From Coemansia sp. RSA 487 (lineage: Eukaryota; Kickxellomycota; Kickxellomycetes; Kickxellales; Kickxellaceae): DNA of 64,000 nt. Below the pieces are notes generated by a model, which was given only the letters and a program-made list of their open reading frames with translations, was not told where the DNA came from and searched no databases. Location of the stretch: positions 1-64,000 of the forward strand of contig JANBRJ010000034.1 of assembly GCA_027577595.1 (NCBI GenBank), written 5' to 3'. The position numbers and the translations under genes are program-made. This document shows positions 21,591 through 32,278 of the stretch, piece after piece (the stretch's first letter is position 1; each line of letters starts with the position of its first letter).

Positions 21591-23588
21591 ATGTCACCTA
21601 ATCGTTCATACTGTGGCAAACATCACGGGGAAGGAGTGGACTACAAAGCACGATACGGCGGGAGAGGCAGCAGTAGTAAAAGAAGCCAACATGATTGTCA
21701 AAACAGATACAATAATCTAGAGGAAGCACAGTCGGAACTAGATATATCATTTTCAAACCCACAGAACAAACTGGAAGCATTGTTGGACTCGATTGATAAA
21801 AGACAGTACGGCTTCTACAAGCGACTGAGCGGTCATCGGTTTGTTTTTGAAAAGTTTACTCTTGTGTTTGACAACATTCAGACCGACGCATATGCACCTC
21901 CTAGCCAAATTCGTCTGATTATTAGTCAAAAGGCAGCACGATTTCCTATTGATCTTTATTCAACCAAAGTGCGAAATATAGCGTGTGCGCACTATCTATC
22001 GCAGCTTATACATGAATGTCTAAAATCTATTCAGTCGACACATGCGACCAAGAAAAGCGGCGGATGGTCTTCTACCAAGGGCGGTGCAATAGGCGTGGAT
22101 CGGCCCGGTCAGGAAGTTATTGAGCGTACATCCGTTGTCATTGATAAGGACAATATCGAGGCCCGCCTAACTGCTGCCCTACCGGCTTCTGGGCGTACAA
22201 TTGTTGCCGGTCTGGCTAAAAACATGTTTCTTGAGACACTTCCACTGCTAGTCAGCCGCACTTTGCTCTATGAATCGGTGAATGCCCAAACAATGAAAGA
22301 GCTTGTCGAATGCGTTGAGGATCAGGAATACCTGCGCTCCCAGCTTCTGAGCAAAGGAATCATTGGCTTTATTGGGGATGGCTCGATTCTTCCGCGCAGA
22401 AACGGCATATCTAGCCTGCCTCTTGTGGCACAGAACGTCGTGCCATTTACATCGCCAGCCAGCATGCGAGTATCATTTGTGCTTCCAAATAGAGGCGAGG
22501 TGACGGGAATGGGAATTCCGCAGGGAATAACGCTTATAAGCGGCGGAGGATTCAATGGCAAGTCCACTCTTCTCCAAGCCATCGAACTCGGTGTATACAA
22601 CCATATTCCGGGAGACGGACGCGAACTTGTGGTTACGCTATTGAATGCTACAAAAATCAAATCCGAAGAAGGAAGGTTTATCTCTAATACCGATATACGG
22701 CCTTTCATCAATAACCTGCCCTTTGGGAGAGATACTAAACAGTTTGCAACCGAAGATGCCTCAGGGTCGACGTCTATGGCGGCTTCGATTCAAGAAGCGC
22801 TGGAGTCTGGCGCGGATGCACTTCTATATGATGAAGACACCTGTGCAACAAACTTCCTAGTGCGCGATAGACGAATGCAGAAGCTTGTGTCTCGGGAACA
22901 TGAGCCGATCACGCCGCTGGTTAACCGGATCCGCGAGATGTGGAATGTACACAAGATCAGCTCGGTGCTGGTGATTGGCGGTTGTGGGGATTATCTCGAT
23001 GTCGCAGACGTTGTAATTGATATGTATGAGTATACGGCATCAGATGCCACCATGAGGGCAAAAAATATAGTAGAGCAAATGCCTATTAATCTAGAAATTC
23101 CTACCTCGGTATATAGCTACATATCCAAACGTGCCCTTGATATCCCCGTCGACCTTGTCAGCTATAAGCCCCCAATAGTAAAAACACAATGGTCAATAGC
23201 ATTGTTTCCGTCTGCCAGGCTTGCCAAGCGGAGCAGTGCGTCAAAATGCCATTTAGATATCATTGACAAAGAGAAATATAACGGCACTGGTGGAAAAGAT
23301 GGCTCTGCCGACGCAGAGCTGCAGCCACCCACGTTGGATATTTCGGCGCTTGACCAGTTGGTGTCTGCCTCGCAAACACGAACTATTGCCTTAATTATAA
23401 ATAGGATCGCACAAAGCACAGACCACATGAAGATAAAAGAGTGGCTATCTCTGGTTGAAAGGATGGAACTGGACGAAATTTGCACTGGCCGCAACAAGAG
23501 CGGCAACCTAGCACGTCCGCGTATAATAGAAATCGCAATGGCCATCAACAGGCTCCGGTATGCGCGCATGTGGCAGCCTAAACAATAG
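21591..23588 (+). CDS. predicted ABC-class ATPase (COG3044 / PF09818 type)
   Basis: The 665-residue intronless protein matches the conserved signature of the predicted ABC-class ATPases, a family including trypanosome MRB1590. Visible motifs are the Walker A-like GGGFNGKSTLL (about 320-330), the Walker B region LLYDEDTCATNFLVRD (about 411-426), SREHEPITPLVNRIREMW, and SVLVIGGCGDYLDVADVV. The N-terminus (about 1-50) is basic and Gly/Ser/Arg-rich, which may bind nucleic acid. ATG 21591 is chosen; the upstream in-frame extension starts with GTG and follows a possible splice acceptor, so an extra N-terminal exon remains possible. There are no membrane segments, so this is a soluble ATPase rather than a transporter. 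The cellular role in fungi is not established. Confidence 0.85.
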   Translation: MSPNRSYCGKHHGEGVDYKARYGGRGSSSKRSQHDCQNRYNNLEEAQSELDISFSNPQNKLEALLDSIDKRQYGFYKRLSGHRFVFEKFTLVFDNIQTDAYAPPSQIRLIISQKAARFPIDLYSTKVRNIACAHYLSQLIHECLKSIQSTHATKKSGGWSSTKGGAIGVDRPGQEVIERTSVVIDKDNIEARLTAALPASGRTIVAGLAKNMFLETLPLLVSRTLLYESVNAQTMKELVECVEDQEYLRSQLLSKGIIGFIGDGSILPRRNGISSLPLVAQNVVPFTSPASMRVSFVLPNRGEVTGMGIPQGITLISGGGFNGKSTLLQAIELGVYNHIPGDGRELVVTLLNATKIKSEEGRFISNTDIRPFINNLPFGRDTKQFATEDASGSTSMAASIQEALESGADALLYDEDTCATNFLVRDRRMQKLVSREHEPITPLVNRIREMWNVHKISSVLVIGGCGDYLDVADVVIDMYEYTASDATMRAKNIVEQMPINLEIPTSVYSYISKRALDIPVDLVSYKPPIVKTQWSIALFPSARLAKRSSASKCHLDIIDKEKYNGTGGKDGSADAELQPPTLDISALDQLVSASQTRTIALIINRIAQSTDHMKIKEWLSLVERMELDEICTGRNKSGNLARPRIIEIAMAINRLRYARMWQPKQ

Positions 23589-24390
23589 ACATCATTGAAT
23601 GATTTTTGGAAACTATCACCGCTATGCATATTAATACCAGTTGAACCAGAATTGCATAAGCGTAAGAACCGCTAAGCAAAGCCATAAATTCTTGTGGAAT
23701 CAATCTTCATTCCCAGCCACTTCATTTAGCCCCCGAACCGGAAGGGCATTAGTAGTACATAGGAGGGATGCGTAGCTTTTGAAGGTGACAATAGAGGGTT
23801 TACAGCAACAACTTGAAAAATAAATAAAAAACAACCAGCAACTTGGTTTGTTTCCCATTATGCATCATGCATGCCTAAACGGTCCAGGCTCGAATCTGCT
23901 GATTGGCCAGTTAACTTGGACTATGGGCTTTGGCTGTCTTTCCCTTTTTGCCATGTTTACAACAGAAAGGGGGGATAGCAGAAGATGAAAAAGGCAACAC
24001 AATCAGAACACTGAGGGAAAGCCTGGCTGCGATTTTTTCGACTCCAGCCTTTCTTTTTCTCTCCCCACCAGTGCCAGTCTTTTTTCTCCTATTTCTAACT
24101 CTTTTTTTCCATCGCGCAACCTCCCCTTTTTCCGCTCTATACTCTCCCTTTACTCCCCTCCCCTTATTCCCCTTAGCCGCTCTATTCCTCGCGCACCTCT
24201 GTTCTGCGCATACTTGTTATTTCGTTAGCCTGGTTTCCTGCTTTTTTATTTCCCGACTTCACATTTTACGTTCTTATTGCACTGTACTTTCTCCTCTCTC
24301 TGACTTATTTACTTGCGCCCTTTTCACGTCTCCTACAGCTCCGCCGAAAGGACCATTTTTGCTGCTTTCTCGTCGCATCCCGGCTACTGA
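23589..24390. other. intergenic with pyrimidine-rich leader, 0.8 kb
   Basis: The right half (about 24040-24380) is strongly C/T-rich on the plus strand, as in leaders of highly expressed fungal wall genes, and leads into the GH16 gene. An open frame in this tract is an artefact of composition. No other feature seen. Confidence 0.55.
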
Positions 24391-25479
24391 ATGAGGATAC
24401 TAGCGTCTATTGGCCTCTCCGCATGGCTTGTGGAATATGCGCTGGGAGCATGCACAGGCATGAATTCTGCTGATAGTGGTGTCTGTCCTGCTTCTCAATG
24501 CACATCGCTCGTCGACGATTTTAGCAATGACGACACGTTTGCTCCATCCGGTTCTAGCCCGCCTTCTAGTGCACGGTTTGTCTCTGAACTATCTCCAGAT
24601 TATGCCTCAATTGGAAGCGACGGACTCTCTCTCTCGTTGGTAAAGTCGGATGCTGGCTACAAAGGATCCACGGTCTATTTCACAGAATGGGTTCAGTACG
24701 GAGTTATCACAGCACAGATTCGTTCGGGCTCCACAACACCGGGTGTTGTGTCGTCGCTTCAGCTTCAGGACGAGTCAGGCACAAGCATAGACATGGACTG
24801 GGTTGGAAGCTCTCCAAAAAGCGTACAGGCAAACTATTACGTAGAGAACCAGCTCGAACTATCGCAGGCAACCACATCATCGCTAACAAGTGACCCAACT
24901 AGCTCATTCATCACGTATAAGATTGTGTGGCTGCCAGACTCGCTCACTTGGTACGCGAACGGATTTGCTGTGCGCACTGTCAACCGCCGAGACACATGGG
25001 CCGAGGGCGAACAAAAGTTCAAGTACCCCTCCAATGCATCTCGCCTATCTTTCTCGATATGGAACGCCGCCGATTCACCCAACGCCGACATGACGCAACA
25101 GTGGGCTGGGAGTATTCCCTCAACTTCTACCAACACCAAATTTAGCATGACAGTTGAACGTGTGCAGATTGATTGCTACAGCAACACCACTGGCTCTGCC
25201 AAATCGGAGGATAGCCCCCAGAGCTCTGATTTAAGCGGTTCCTCATTTGCGTCAACAAAATCTGCTACCGAGGTTGATCTCAGCAACTTTGGCCTTTCGT
25301 CGCAGGACTCGGCAAACCCGTCACTATCATCCACCTCATCCTCGCCAACCGAAGGTAATGATTTGTCTAGATGGCTTGCAGAGCATAACACGTCCTCGGG
25401 TGCACGGCGGGTCCATGCTCTTGGGGTAGCGACCAGTGTTCTTTTCTCGCTTGGTGTAGCCATTGCTTCATTCGCTTGA
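24391..25479 (+). CDS. GPI-anchored GH16 CRH-like wall protein, probably inactive
   Basis: The 362-residue protein has a signal peptide (1-20), a GH16 fold region resembling CRH chitin-glucan transglycosylases (about 40-265), a Ser/Thr-rich stalk (about 268-335) and a hydrophobic C-terminal GPI signal (about 345-362). The active-site strand is recognisable through its surroundings, IDMDWVG then SVQANYYVENQ. The family core E-I-D-x-E is changed to S132-I-D134-M-D136: the nucleophile Glu is Ser and the acid/base Glu is Asp. Hydrolase or transglycosylase activity therefore looks lost or greatly reduced, while carbohydrate binding could remain. There are no introns, and the ATG follows a pyrimidine-rich leader. 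Relationship to CRH is by motif and architecture. Confidence 0.8.
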   Translation: MRILASIGLSAWLVEYALGACTGMNSADSGVCPASQCTSLVDDFSNDDTFAPSGSSPPSSARFVSELSPDYASIGSDGLSLSLVKSDAGYKGSTVYFTEWVQYGVITAQIRSGSTTPGVVSSLQLQDESGTSIDMDWVGSSPKSVQANYYVENQLELSQATTSSLTSDPTSSFITYKIVWLPDSLTWYANGFAVRTVNRRDTWAEGEQKFKYPSNASRLSFSIWNAADSPNADMTQQWAGSIPSTSTNTKFSMTVERVQIDCYSNTTGSAKSEDSPQSSDLSGSSFASTKSATEVDLSNFGLSSQDSANPSLSSTSSSPTEGNDLSRWLAEHNTSSGARRVHALGVATSVLFSLGVAIASFA

Positions 25480-26262
25480 TTTTCAATGAAAGTAAACTTT
25501 AAGCTTAAAATTATTACTCACGAATGGTGCTGGCGGATGAATAATATGTGTTTGGATTCTACCAAGTGGGTGTGCAGCCACATTTCACATGTGTGTATAT
25601 GTGTTAGAGTATACTGACACTCGTAGAACAGAAGCACAGCCTTCACTTGATACAGTCAAGTGCCAGGAAATACGATTAATGAGAAACTACATGATTATTC
25701 AGCTTGATTCAATCGTGCATGTTGCGAATTGGCCAACGAATTAGAAACTGCGCATGTGCTGTTGTCTATCAATTATGTTTCTGCTGGTTTTGACAGTTGA
25801 ACAATAAAAGTAGCAAAAATAAAGGAAGCCGTGCATATCGCAACTTGAACTACCAGTAACCCAAATATTGAACCTCTACCTCTATATACTGCGCTTTATT
25901 CATGAAAAGCATGTAGAACATGGTGGGACTACTGCATTTCTTTATGGCTATATTAGCCAAAAGTCAATTCCACAAGTGCATGAATCACTATAACAGGATT
26001 ATGTAGCTTTCTCTTTTTGAGAACACTTTACTTTCACTTGTGATTTATTGGTGTTGCATTTATCAAATAGAGTTTTGTTCTAACTGTTCTATCAACATCC
26101 TAATATCGTTATCTAAAGCCAGCTTGTCTTTAGTGTGCGAATATTTTAACAATAAATTGTTAGCATAGTGTATTCGGTTAACATTGCATTTCACCTCATT
26201 ATAAGAACGCGGCTTACTTTTCAATTTTTATTTCTACCTTTCCTCCTATCCTTGGCTAAATT
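25480..26262. other. intergenic, 0.8 kb
   Basis: AT-rich spacer between the GH16 gene and the ABC transporter gene. No supported gene, RNA or repeat. Confidence 0.55.
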
Positions 26263-29200
26263 ATGAAGCATTTATACTGGCAGCCAAAGGCACAAGCATT
26301 AATTCTTGTGTTGTTATCCGCTATACCTTTATTGGGTACATCATATGCACAAGGAGATGGACAAGAAATGGAGCCACAAACTAGCATTGCATTGCCAGAC
26401 TACGTGAATAGCGGCTCACAATACGACATTATTATCCAGAAACTGCCCATGCGCGAAGATCTGGAAGAAACAACCACATCATCTGAACAGGGATCGAAAT
26501 TCGGTGAGGACTCATTGGAACAGCCTAACTCCAGCTCAGATGATATTCAACAGTCCAACAAAGCACCAATATCAAAATCAGAAAATCCGAACCCACATAT
26601 CGAAAATGCTGGATTTAACTTGGACAACATTCTCGACTTGATGGCTGGCGACGAGAGTGGAAATGTGGACTTTGGTGCAATTGGCATCGAACTGGCCAAC
26701 AATCTTGCCAATGTAGTTGATATGAACGAAGTGGGAAGCTTTGCTACCACGCTTGGCCTTATGATGTCTGGAATCGGCACAGCAGCAGAAATTCAACGTT
26801 TGAGAGGTGGGGCTTCTGACTCAGCTGCACATCAAAATAACGGAATTCCAAACGCTGCCCTCAATAACGGAATATCAGCACTTATTGGCCAAATACTTGC
26901 TACCCAGCAAGCTAGTGCTGGCGGATCGGATTCTAATGCCGGAAACCAGGCACTAAACATTGACGGTATAGATATGGCAAAGTTGCTTGATTCGGTGGCT
27001 GGGGGCAGTGCAGATGCTGGTGACATTGATATCAATCATATAGCTGGCGTAGTTGACAGCATTCTTGGTGACGATTCTGCTCAACGAGTCACGGCCAATG
27101 CCAAAGCAAACAGTATCTCGACTAGCAACTCCAAGAAAATTGGCTATGGCCCTAGTTCATCAGATAACTCGAACAGCGGCAACGCTGGCACACGCAGTGC
27201 GGCGAGTGCCCTGAATGACTTTATTAACGGAAACGACACATCAAATATTTCTGACATTGCTCAGGCAATAGGCATTCGTAACTTTTTCAAAGCGGATGAA
27301 AAGACTATTCCTGATGGATGCCCCTCATGTTTCAATTGCCTCTACCCTGGATCAACGTGTACACATAATGCAACCTGTAATCAGTTTACCGGACGTTGCG
27401 ACTGCCCCTCAGGGTGGACAGGTGAAGATTGTCTCTTGCCTGGTAAGTACATGCTTTGTGGTGCTTAAATTCCATTCAACAACACATCACAATCAACAAT
27501 AATGCTGATCACCTACATGTTCAATGAAATTTCCTGTGCTTCCATGTAGCGTGCCTAAGCCCAGTCGATGAGGGAAAGCGCCCTGCGGCCAAAAACGGCC
27601 ACTGCCACCAGGACACTGAATGCAGGCCTGGCTGGGGTGGCTGGAACTGCAACAGTAAGTACATCACTAGCTAAAGTACTGTCTTGACATATTCATTTCG
27701 TGTGCAGTTAAATTCCACAGTACTGCTGTTTATATAACACATTCAATTCTGCCAAACATAGGTTGCCTTTCTGATTCCGCATGTGACGCGATGATTCCCA
27801 CTGGTGAAGGAGGAAGATGCTACAATGGCAGTCAGTTGATTACAACAGTTGCTGGCCAATGCGAGGTTGGAAACAAGGGCATCAGCAGATATCTCCCATC
27901 TGGAGTAAGCCCAAAAATGACGTTTGACTGTTCCAGAAGCTCAAATTCCTGCAGTGCCCAGTTTTGGATTAGTGGGAAAGAAGCATTTTATTGCGACCTT
28001 GACCAATGCAGCATTGGTACATGGGGCGCCAAGTCTACTGCATCGATTGATTGCAAGCGCATGAAATGCAGCTGTATTCCAGGGCGATTCCTTTGTGGAA
28101 ACTATGGTCTTGACATATCAGCAGTGCTTAACGATGTAGAAGGACCAGTGGATATCAAATGCCATGACGACGGCTTTAGCGATTGCTATATCCGCGAATT
28201 TATGATTAGTAAGACTTTGTCAGCGATAATTGGCGATGATGCCATCAATATGGAATGTAATGTTGGCCAGTGCATGCATTACAGCCAGATTCCAGGATAC
28301 GAAAAGCCAAAGCAGGAGGCGCACAAAGGCAGCATGCTACTTGGTGTTGCGACTTCTCTTCTGACCGTGTATTTCGTATTGCATTTGATAAAGATACTTG
28401 TGCGCCAGCAAGATGCCGAAAACTCGATGGGTGGAAATAAACCTGGCAAAGGTACAACCTTCCTGGAAAATATATCGAATTTAGGAGCAGAAGCCAAAGA
28501 AACCAGTATCAATAAGCAGAAGCTCATTGGCGACACGGTTGCAAATAGCGAGATTGATAGGCTGATGATGAATACACAACGAGCAACAGTTGCATTCCGA
28601 AATATTAGCTACACGATCAAGCCCCAAGAAGCAGATCTAGTATCTTTGAAAAGCAGCAGCACTAATACCAGCTCAGATGTAGCCCCCAGATCGGATGACA
28701 TACATGACCAACAAAACAAACCTGATGTCCAGGTGCTGAAGCAGATATCTGGTGTCGTGCATCCTGGCGAGATTCTTGCAATCCTCGGGGCATCTGGGGC
28801 CGGAAAAAGCACACTCCTTGACATACTGTCAAGGCGCGAAAAATGTGGCCAGGTGACAGGGAAGGTGCAGGTAAATGATCGCGATCTAATAAGCGACATA
28901 ACTACAAATGAGTTCCATCGAATGTCGGGCTATGTGGACCAACAGGACTTGCATGTTTCGACAGCTACAGTGTATGAAGCGGTTATGACTTCAGCTCTTT
29001 TGCGCTTGCCACAGATAATGTCTCGGGTTGCAAAGGAGGAGCGTGTACAAAGTGTTCTCAAAGAGCTTGGATTGTGGTCGGTAAAAGATTCACGCATAGG
29101 CAAGAATGGTGCACGAGGGATCAGTGGTGGTGAGATGAGGAGAGTGTCTATTGCTTGCGAACTGGTGACATCGCCATCAATCATCTTCCTTGATGAACCC

Positions 29201-30766
29201 ACATCTGGGCTGGATGCATATAATGCTTATGTGGTCATGGACACGCTGTCAAAGCTAGCACGCTCCTATGGTCGCACTGTTGTATGTACGATCCATCAGC
29301 CGAGAACGGATATTTTCAGCATGTTTGACAAGCTCATTGTCCTTGCTGCGGGACAGATGTGCTACTCTGGTCCAGCAAATGCTATTGGTGCATATTTAAA
29401 ATCCATTGGCCATCCAGTTCCTGAAGGATACAACATTGCAGACTTTTCTATAGATCTAGTTCAGCAAGCAACAGCCACGACGCTTGGCCAGTCAAACCGT
29501 TTGGTACAGCAGCCAAAGCGCGATGTACAGCCTGGATCTGACGCAGAAACCAGCGACGAGGAGTGGAGTCCACTGGTCAAGGATAGCAATGTATCGCTGA
29601 CTGATATACCCAATAATGTGGTGACTAATGAAAAGCAGTTCCTTGTGTACAACACAAACGTTGATCTGAATCAGATTCTAGACAGCTTCCGAAACAGCAA
29701 GCAGTATGAGAATATCACAAAAGACCTGGATAGCATCACTGGCGAAGACTGGACACCTTCTTCATTTGAAATGGTTACCTCAATCGGTAGCACACCACAC
29801 ATGCGTCCAGTAACGCCACTCCAGCAAGTGAAGGTTATTTTCATGAACCTTTATGACCTTGTTGTTTTACTGTATTCCCAGATCAGCGGGAGGTACACAC
29901 TACCATCAGGACATGCAGACAAGCTGCGTCCATCGCTCTTTGTCCAGTTCAAGGTGCTCTCTGCAAGAATATTCCGTCATTTGTACCGCGATCCCACGTT
30001 AATGCTTGCAAACTACGTGTTGTCTATTTTCATTGGACTCATGTGTGGTGTTTTGTTTTACCAACTGGATAGCTCTATGCAAGGCGTGCAAAACCGGCTT
30101 GGTCTGCTTATATTTATCCTGGCATTCTACGGTTTCGGATGCACAACATCCCTCCTTGTGTTTTCCGAAGAGCGTCTTCTATACCTACGTGAGAGAGCCA
30201 ATGCTTACTATGACCCACTCGCGTACTTTCTTGCTAAAGTAACTTTTGATTTAGTGCCGCTTCGTGTGGTTCCACCACTACTACTGACGCTCATTGCATA
30301 CCCAATGACGGGTCTGGCTGCTACATGGGCACAGTTTATCAAGTTCTTCAGCACGCTTGTTCTGTTTAACCTGACGGTGGCATCGCAAATGTTTTTCATC
30401 GGCTTACTTGCTGAGGAGCTGGTTGTCTCCAACTTTTTGGCATCGATAATGCTGCTGTTCTCGCTATTGTTTGGTGGCCTCATCCTGAATAAGGAGTCAA
30501 TTCCCGCCATTCTCCAGCCCCTTACTCGGTTTTCATCGTTCAACTTGGCCTATGAAGCACTGGCAATCAATGAATTGCGCCATGCCCACATTGAAGAAGT
30601 ACGATTTGGTCTCGAAATACAAATTCCAACAGCGTCGCTAATATCATCCTTTGGGTTTAATCTTCTTTCCTTCTGGCCAGATATAGCAGTGCTGATTGCA
30701 ATTCTGGGAACTTGCTTGGGTCTGTCTCTCGTATGGCTTACATATGTTATCAAAGAGAGGAGATAA
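26263..30766 (+). CDS. ADP1: ADP1-like ABCG transporter with extracellular EGF modules
   Basis: Exons 26263-27442, 27550-27654 and 27762-30766 give 1429 residues; both introns are 107 bases, start GTAAGTACAT and are phase 1. Order: signal peptide (1-29), a long Ser/Asn/Asp-rich extracellular part (30-345), a Cys-rich EGF-like module (349-391), a second EGF-like module encoded exactly by exon 2 (about 394-428), a further Cys-rich region, one membrane helix (about 619-641), an ABCG-type ATPase with GASGAGKST (about 775), ISGGEMRRVSIACEL and IIFLDEPTSGLD, then a cluster of membrane helices. This is the layout of yeast Adp1 (1049 residues), here with some 350 extra N-terminal residues. Substrate is unknown, as for ADP1. 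It is probably a homodimeric half-size transporter. Confidence in the splice sites is high because each junction keeps the cysteine pattern and frame. Confidence 0.88.
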
Positions 30767-31469
30767 TGGCAATTTAGTCGTAATTGCACTTTGCTCGGCA
30801 TTCTCAAGTCAACAAACTTTGTGAGTGGATGAATACCTTTTTATGGCTAGGCTAGATATTATCCTATTCTCCCTTTTCGACTTTCTTCTTACTTAATACT
30901 GATATACTAAATTCTCTTGGAGCTAAGCGTGAAAGGCAATTGTAATTTGAACAATTCAAGATAAAGTAAAATGTTGCTGGGAAACGTGTATTTACATGCT
31001 CTGTGCCCAGACGTCTGAGGGGTAGTTTACCAAGTTTTCTGAATTGTGTTGATTGGGCTGCTGCCTGTGCTTGGTGTTGGCAAAGTCATAGAGTTCGGCT
31101 GTTGGCTTATCAACCAACAATCTGTGTTAATACTGCCTTATATGAAAATCGATAATCCTCTGTTGTTTCAACGACAAAGGAATTGCATATAAACTTGATT
31201 TTTTAAAATACAAACTGTAGAGCAATAATTGGAGGAAATGTGACACAAACATATGACATATCCGAGTAGCATCTAACTGTCGATGCAAGTGTTAAATCTG
31301 CTGTTAAGCTGTGCTCTCTGATGCGATTAATTGTTGTTTCTTCAATTACTCACCTTTCTTTCACCAAGTTCTTTTGAACATATGGACATGAACTTGTAAT
31401 ATTTTCTGTGTCGGAAAAATTGCACATGTGCTATATCCTGGCATAAATATTAGTTACAAGTTAATAAAA

Positions 31470-31709
31470 CTAGTCGCTAGAACATGCGGTATGGACAGAG
31501 AGCATGATATCTTGATCCATCCGAATGCTGTGTTTTGCAAAACCAGTTGTGTCGAATAAGAAGGGTGTATACGCGTCGAATGATGAAAGGTTTGTGATGG
31601 TAATAACACATTTTGTGTTCCAAGAAAGAGTCGTTTGTGCAAGCGTGGCATATGCGTCAGTGCAAAACGGGAAAACACACGAGAAAACACAAATGATTAG
31701 CACTAACAC
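31470..31709 (-). other. short secreted-protein-like frame, copy A of an inverted pair
   Basis: Read on the minus strand, this stretch gives a hydrophobic leader (VLVLIICVFSCVFPF, then TDAYATLAQ) followed by KCVITITNLSSFDAYTPFLF, DTTGFAKHS and a stop at 31470. No in-frame ATG is present nearby, so a first exon may be missing or the copy may be dead. The same DNA read on the plus strand from ATG 31525 encodes a 104-codon frame starting MLCFAKPVVSNKKGVYASN. The core, 31525-31584, is nearly identical to copy B. Conservation at protein level beyond the near-identical core is seen in both strands' frames, so the coding strand is undecided; the leader peptide favours minus. Confidence 0.35.
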
Positions 31710-32092
31710 GGATATGGCCAGGCCGTTGAATGCTTCATGGAAGTTCCTTGATGTGTGCCAGCACTGCAGTTGGGTTTTTGTTCAAGGCAAGTGGTATTTT
31801 TTCAGATTGCTATATTTTGTTAGGATCAGTGTTAACTAACCACATTGAAAGCACAGACAGGGACCGAGAAGCCAGTAGTCCATTTTAGTATGAAATGATA
31901 GGCGTGTACCGAACAGCTTTCCCCACAAAGCTCAGTTTGCGACACTTGCTTTAAAGCGCAAATATAACGCCAACCGACGCAAGTGACTTTTTCTTCGAAA
32001 GCAAAATGCATTATTTCCACCGCAAAACTTTCACCATTCGACGCGTATACACCCTTCTTATTCGACACAACTGGTTTTGCAAGACACAGCAT
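31525..32092. repeat. inverted repeat, about 60 bp nearly identical core arms
   Basis: Arm 1 (31525-31584) and arm 2 (32033-32092) are reverse complements with only one or two differences. Inward of these, similarity falls to roughly two thirds for a further 60 or so bases without gaps, then ends. The outer boundary is sharp at ATGCTGTGT on both sides. I see no target-site duplication and no transposase, so a duplicated gene segment seems likelier than a transposon. Confidence 0.7.
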
Positions 32093-32118
32093 GTATAAGG
32101 AGCTATTTTTATAAGGCT
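31955..32118 (+). other. short coding-like frame, copy B of an inverted pair
   Basis: Plus-strand frame with QVTFSSKAKCIISTAKLSPF, then DAYTPFLFDTTGFARHS and a stop near 32118. It matches copy A across about 45 residues with conservative changes (V/I, T/S, K/R). No leader peptide is recognisable upstream. On the minus strand the same DNA is open from ATG 32092, starting MLCLAKPVVSNKKGVYASNG. The near-identical core is 32033-32092. It could be a truncated duplicate of copy A or part of a gene with an unseen first exon. Confidence 0.3.
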
Positions 32119-32278
32119 GGTGTAGATACAAAAGGCAAACCAGTTTAGCAAGGGAAGGGGCATTAATTCTGGATTTAGTTTCTCTTCACTGCAAGCACAA
32201 ACAAAGACTTTTCTCTTTTGCTTTGAATTTTTCTTTATTTTATTATTAAAACTGCACTTTTTGGATTTGTTAGTAGTA

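Larger units (their letters stand above)
30767..32278. other. intergenic, 1.5 kb, with an inverted pair of coding-like copies
   Basis: AT-rich spacer between the ABC transporter and eIF2D genes. The left 700 bases hold nothing I can support. The right half contains the inverted pair described at 31470-31709 and 31955-32118. Confidence 0.6.

Noticed and set aside
23930-24394. Plus-strand 154-codon frame before the GH16 gene
   Set aside because: Phe/Leu/Ser/Pro-rich product of the pyrimidine-rich leader, not a gene.
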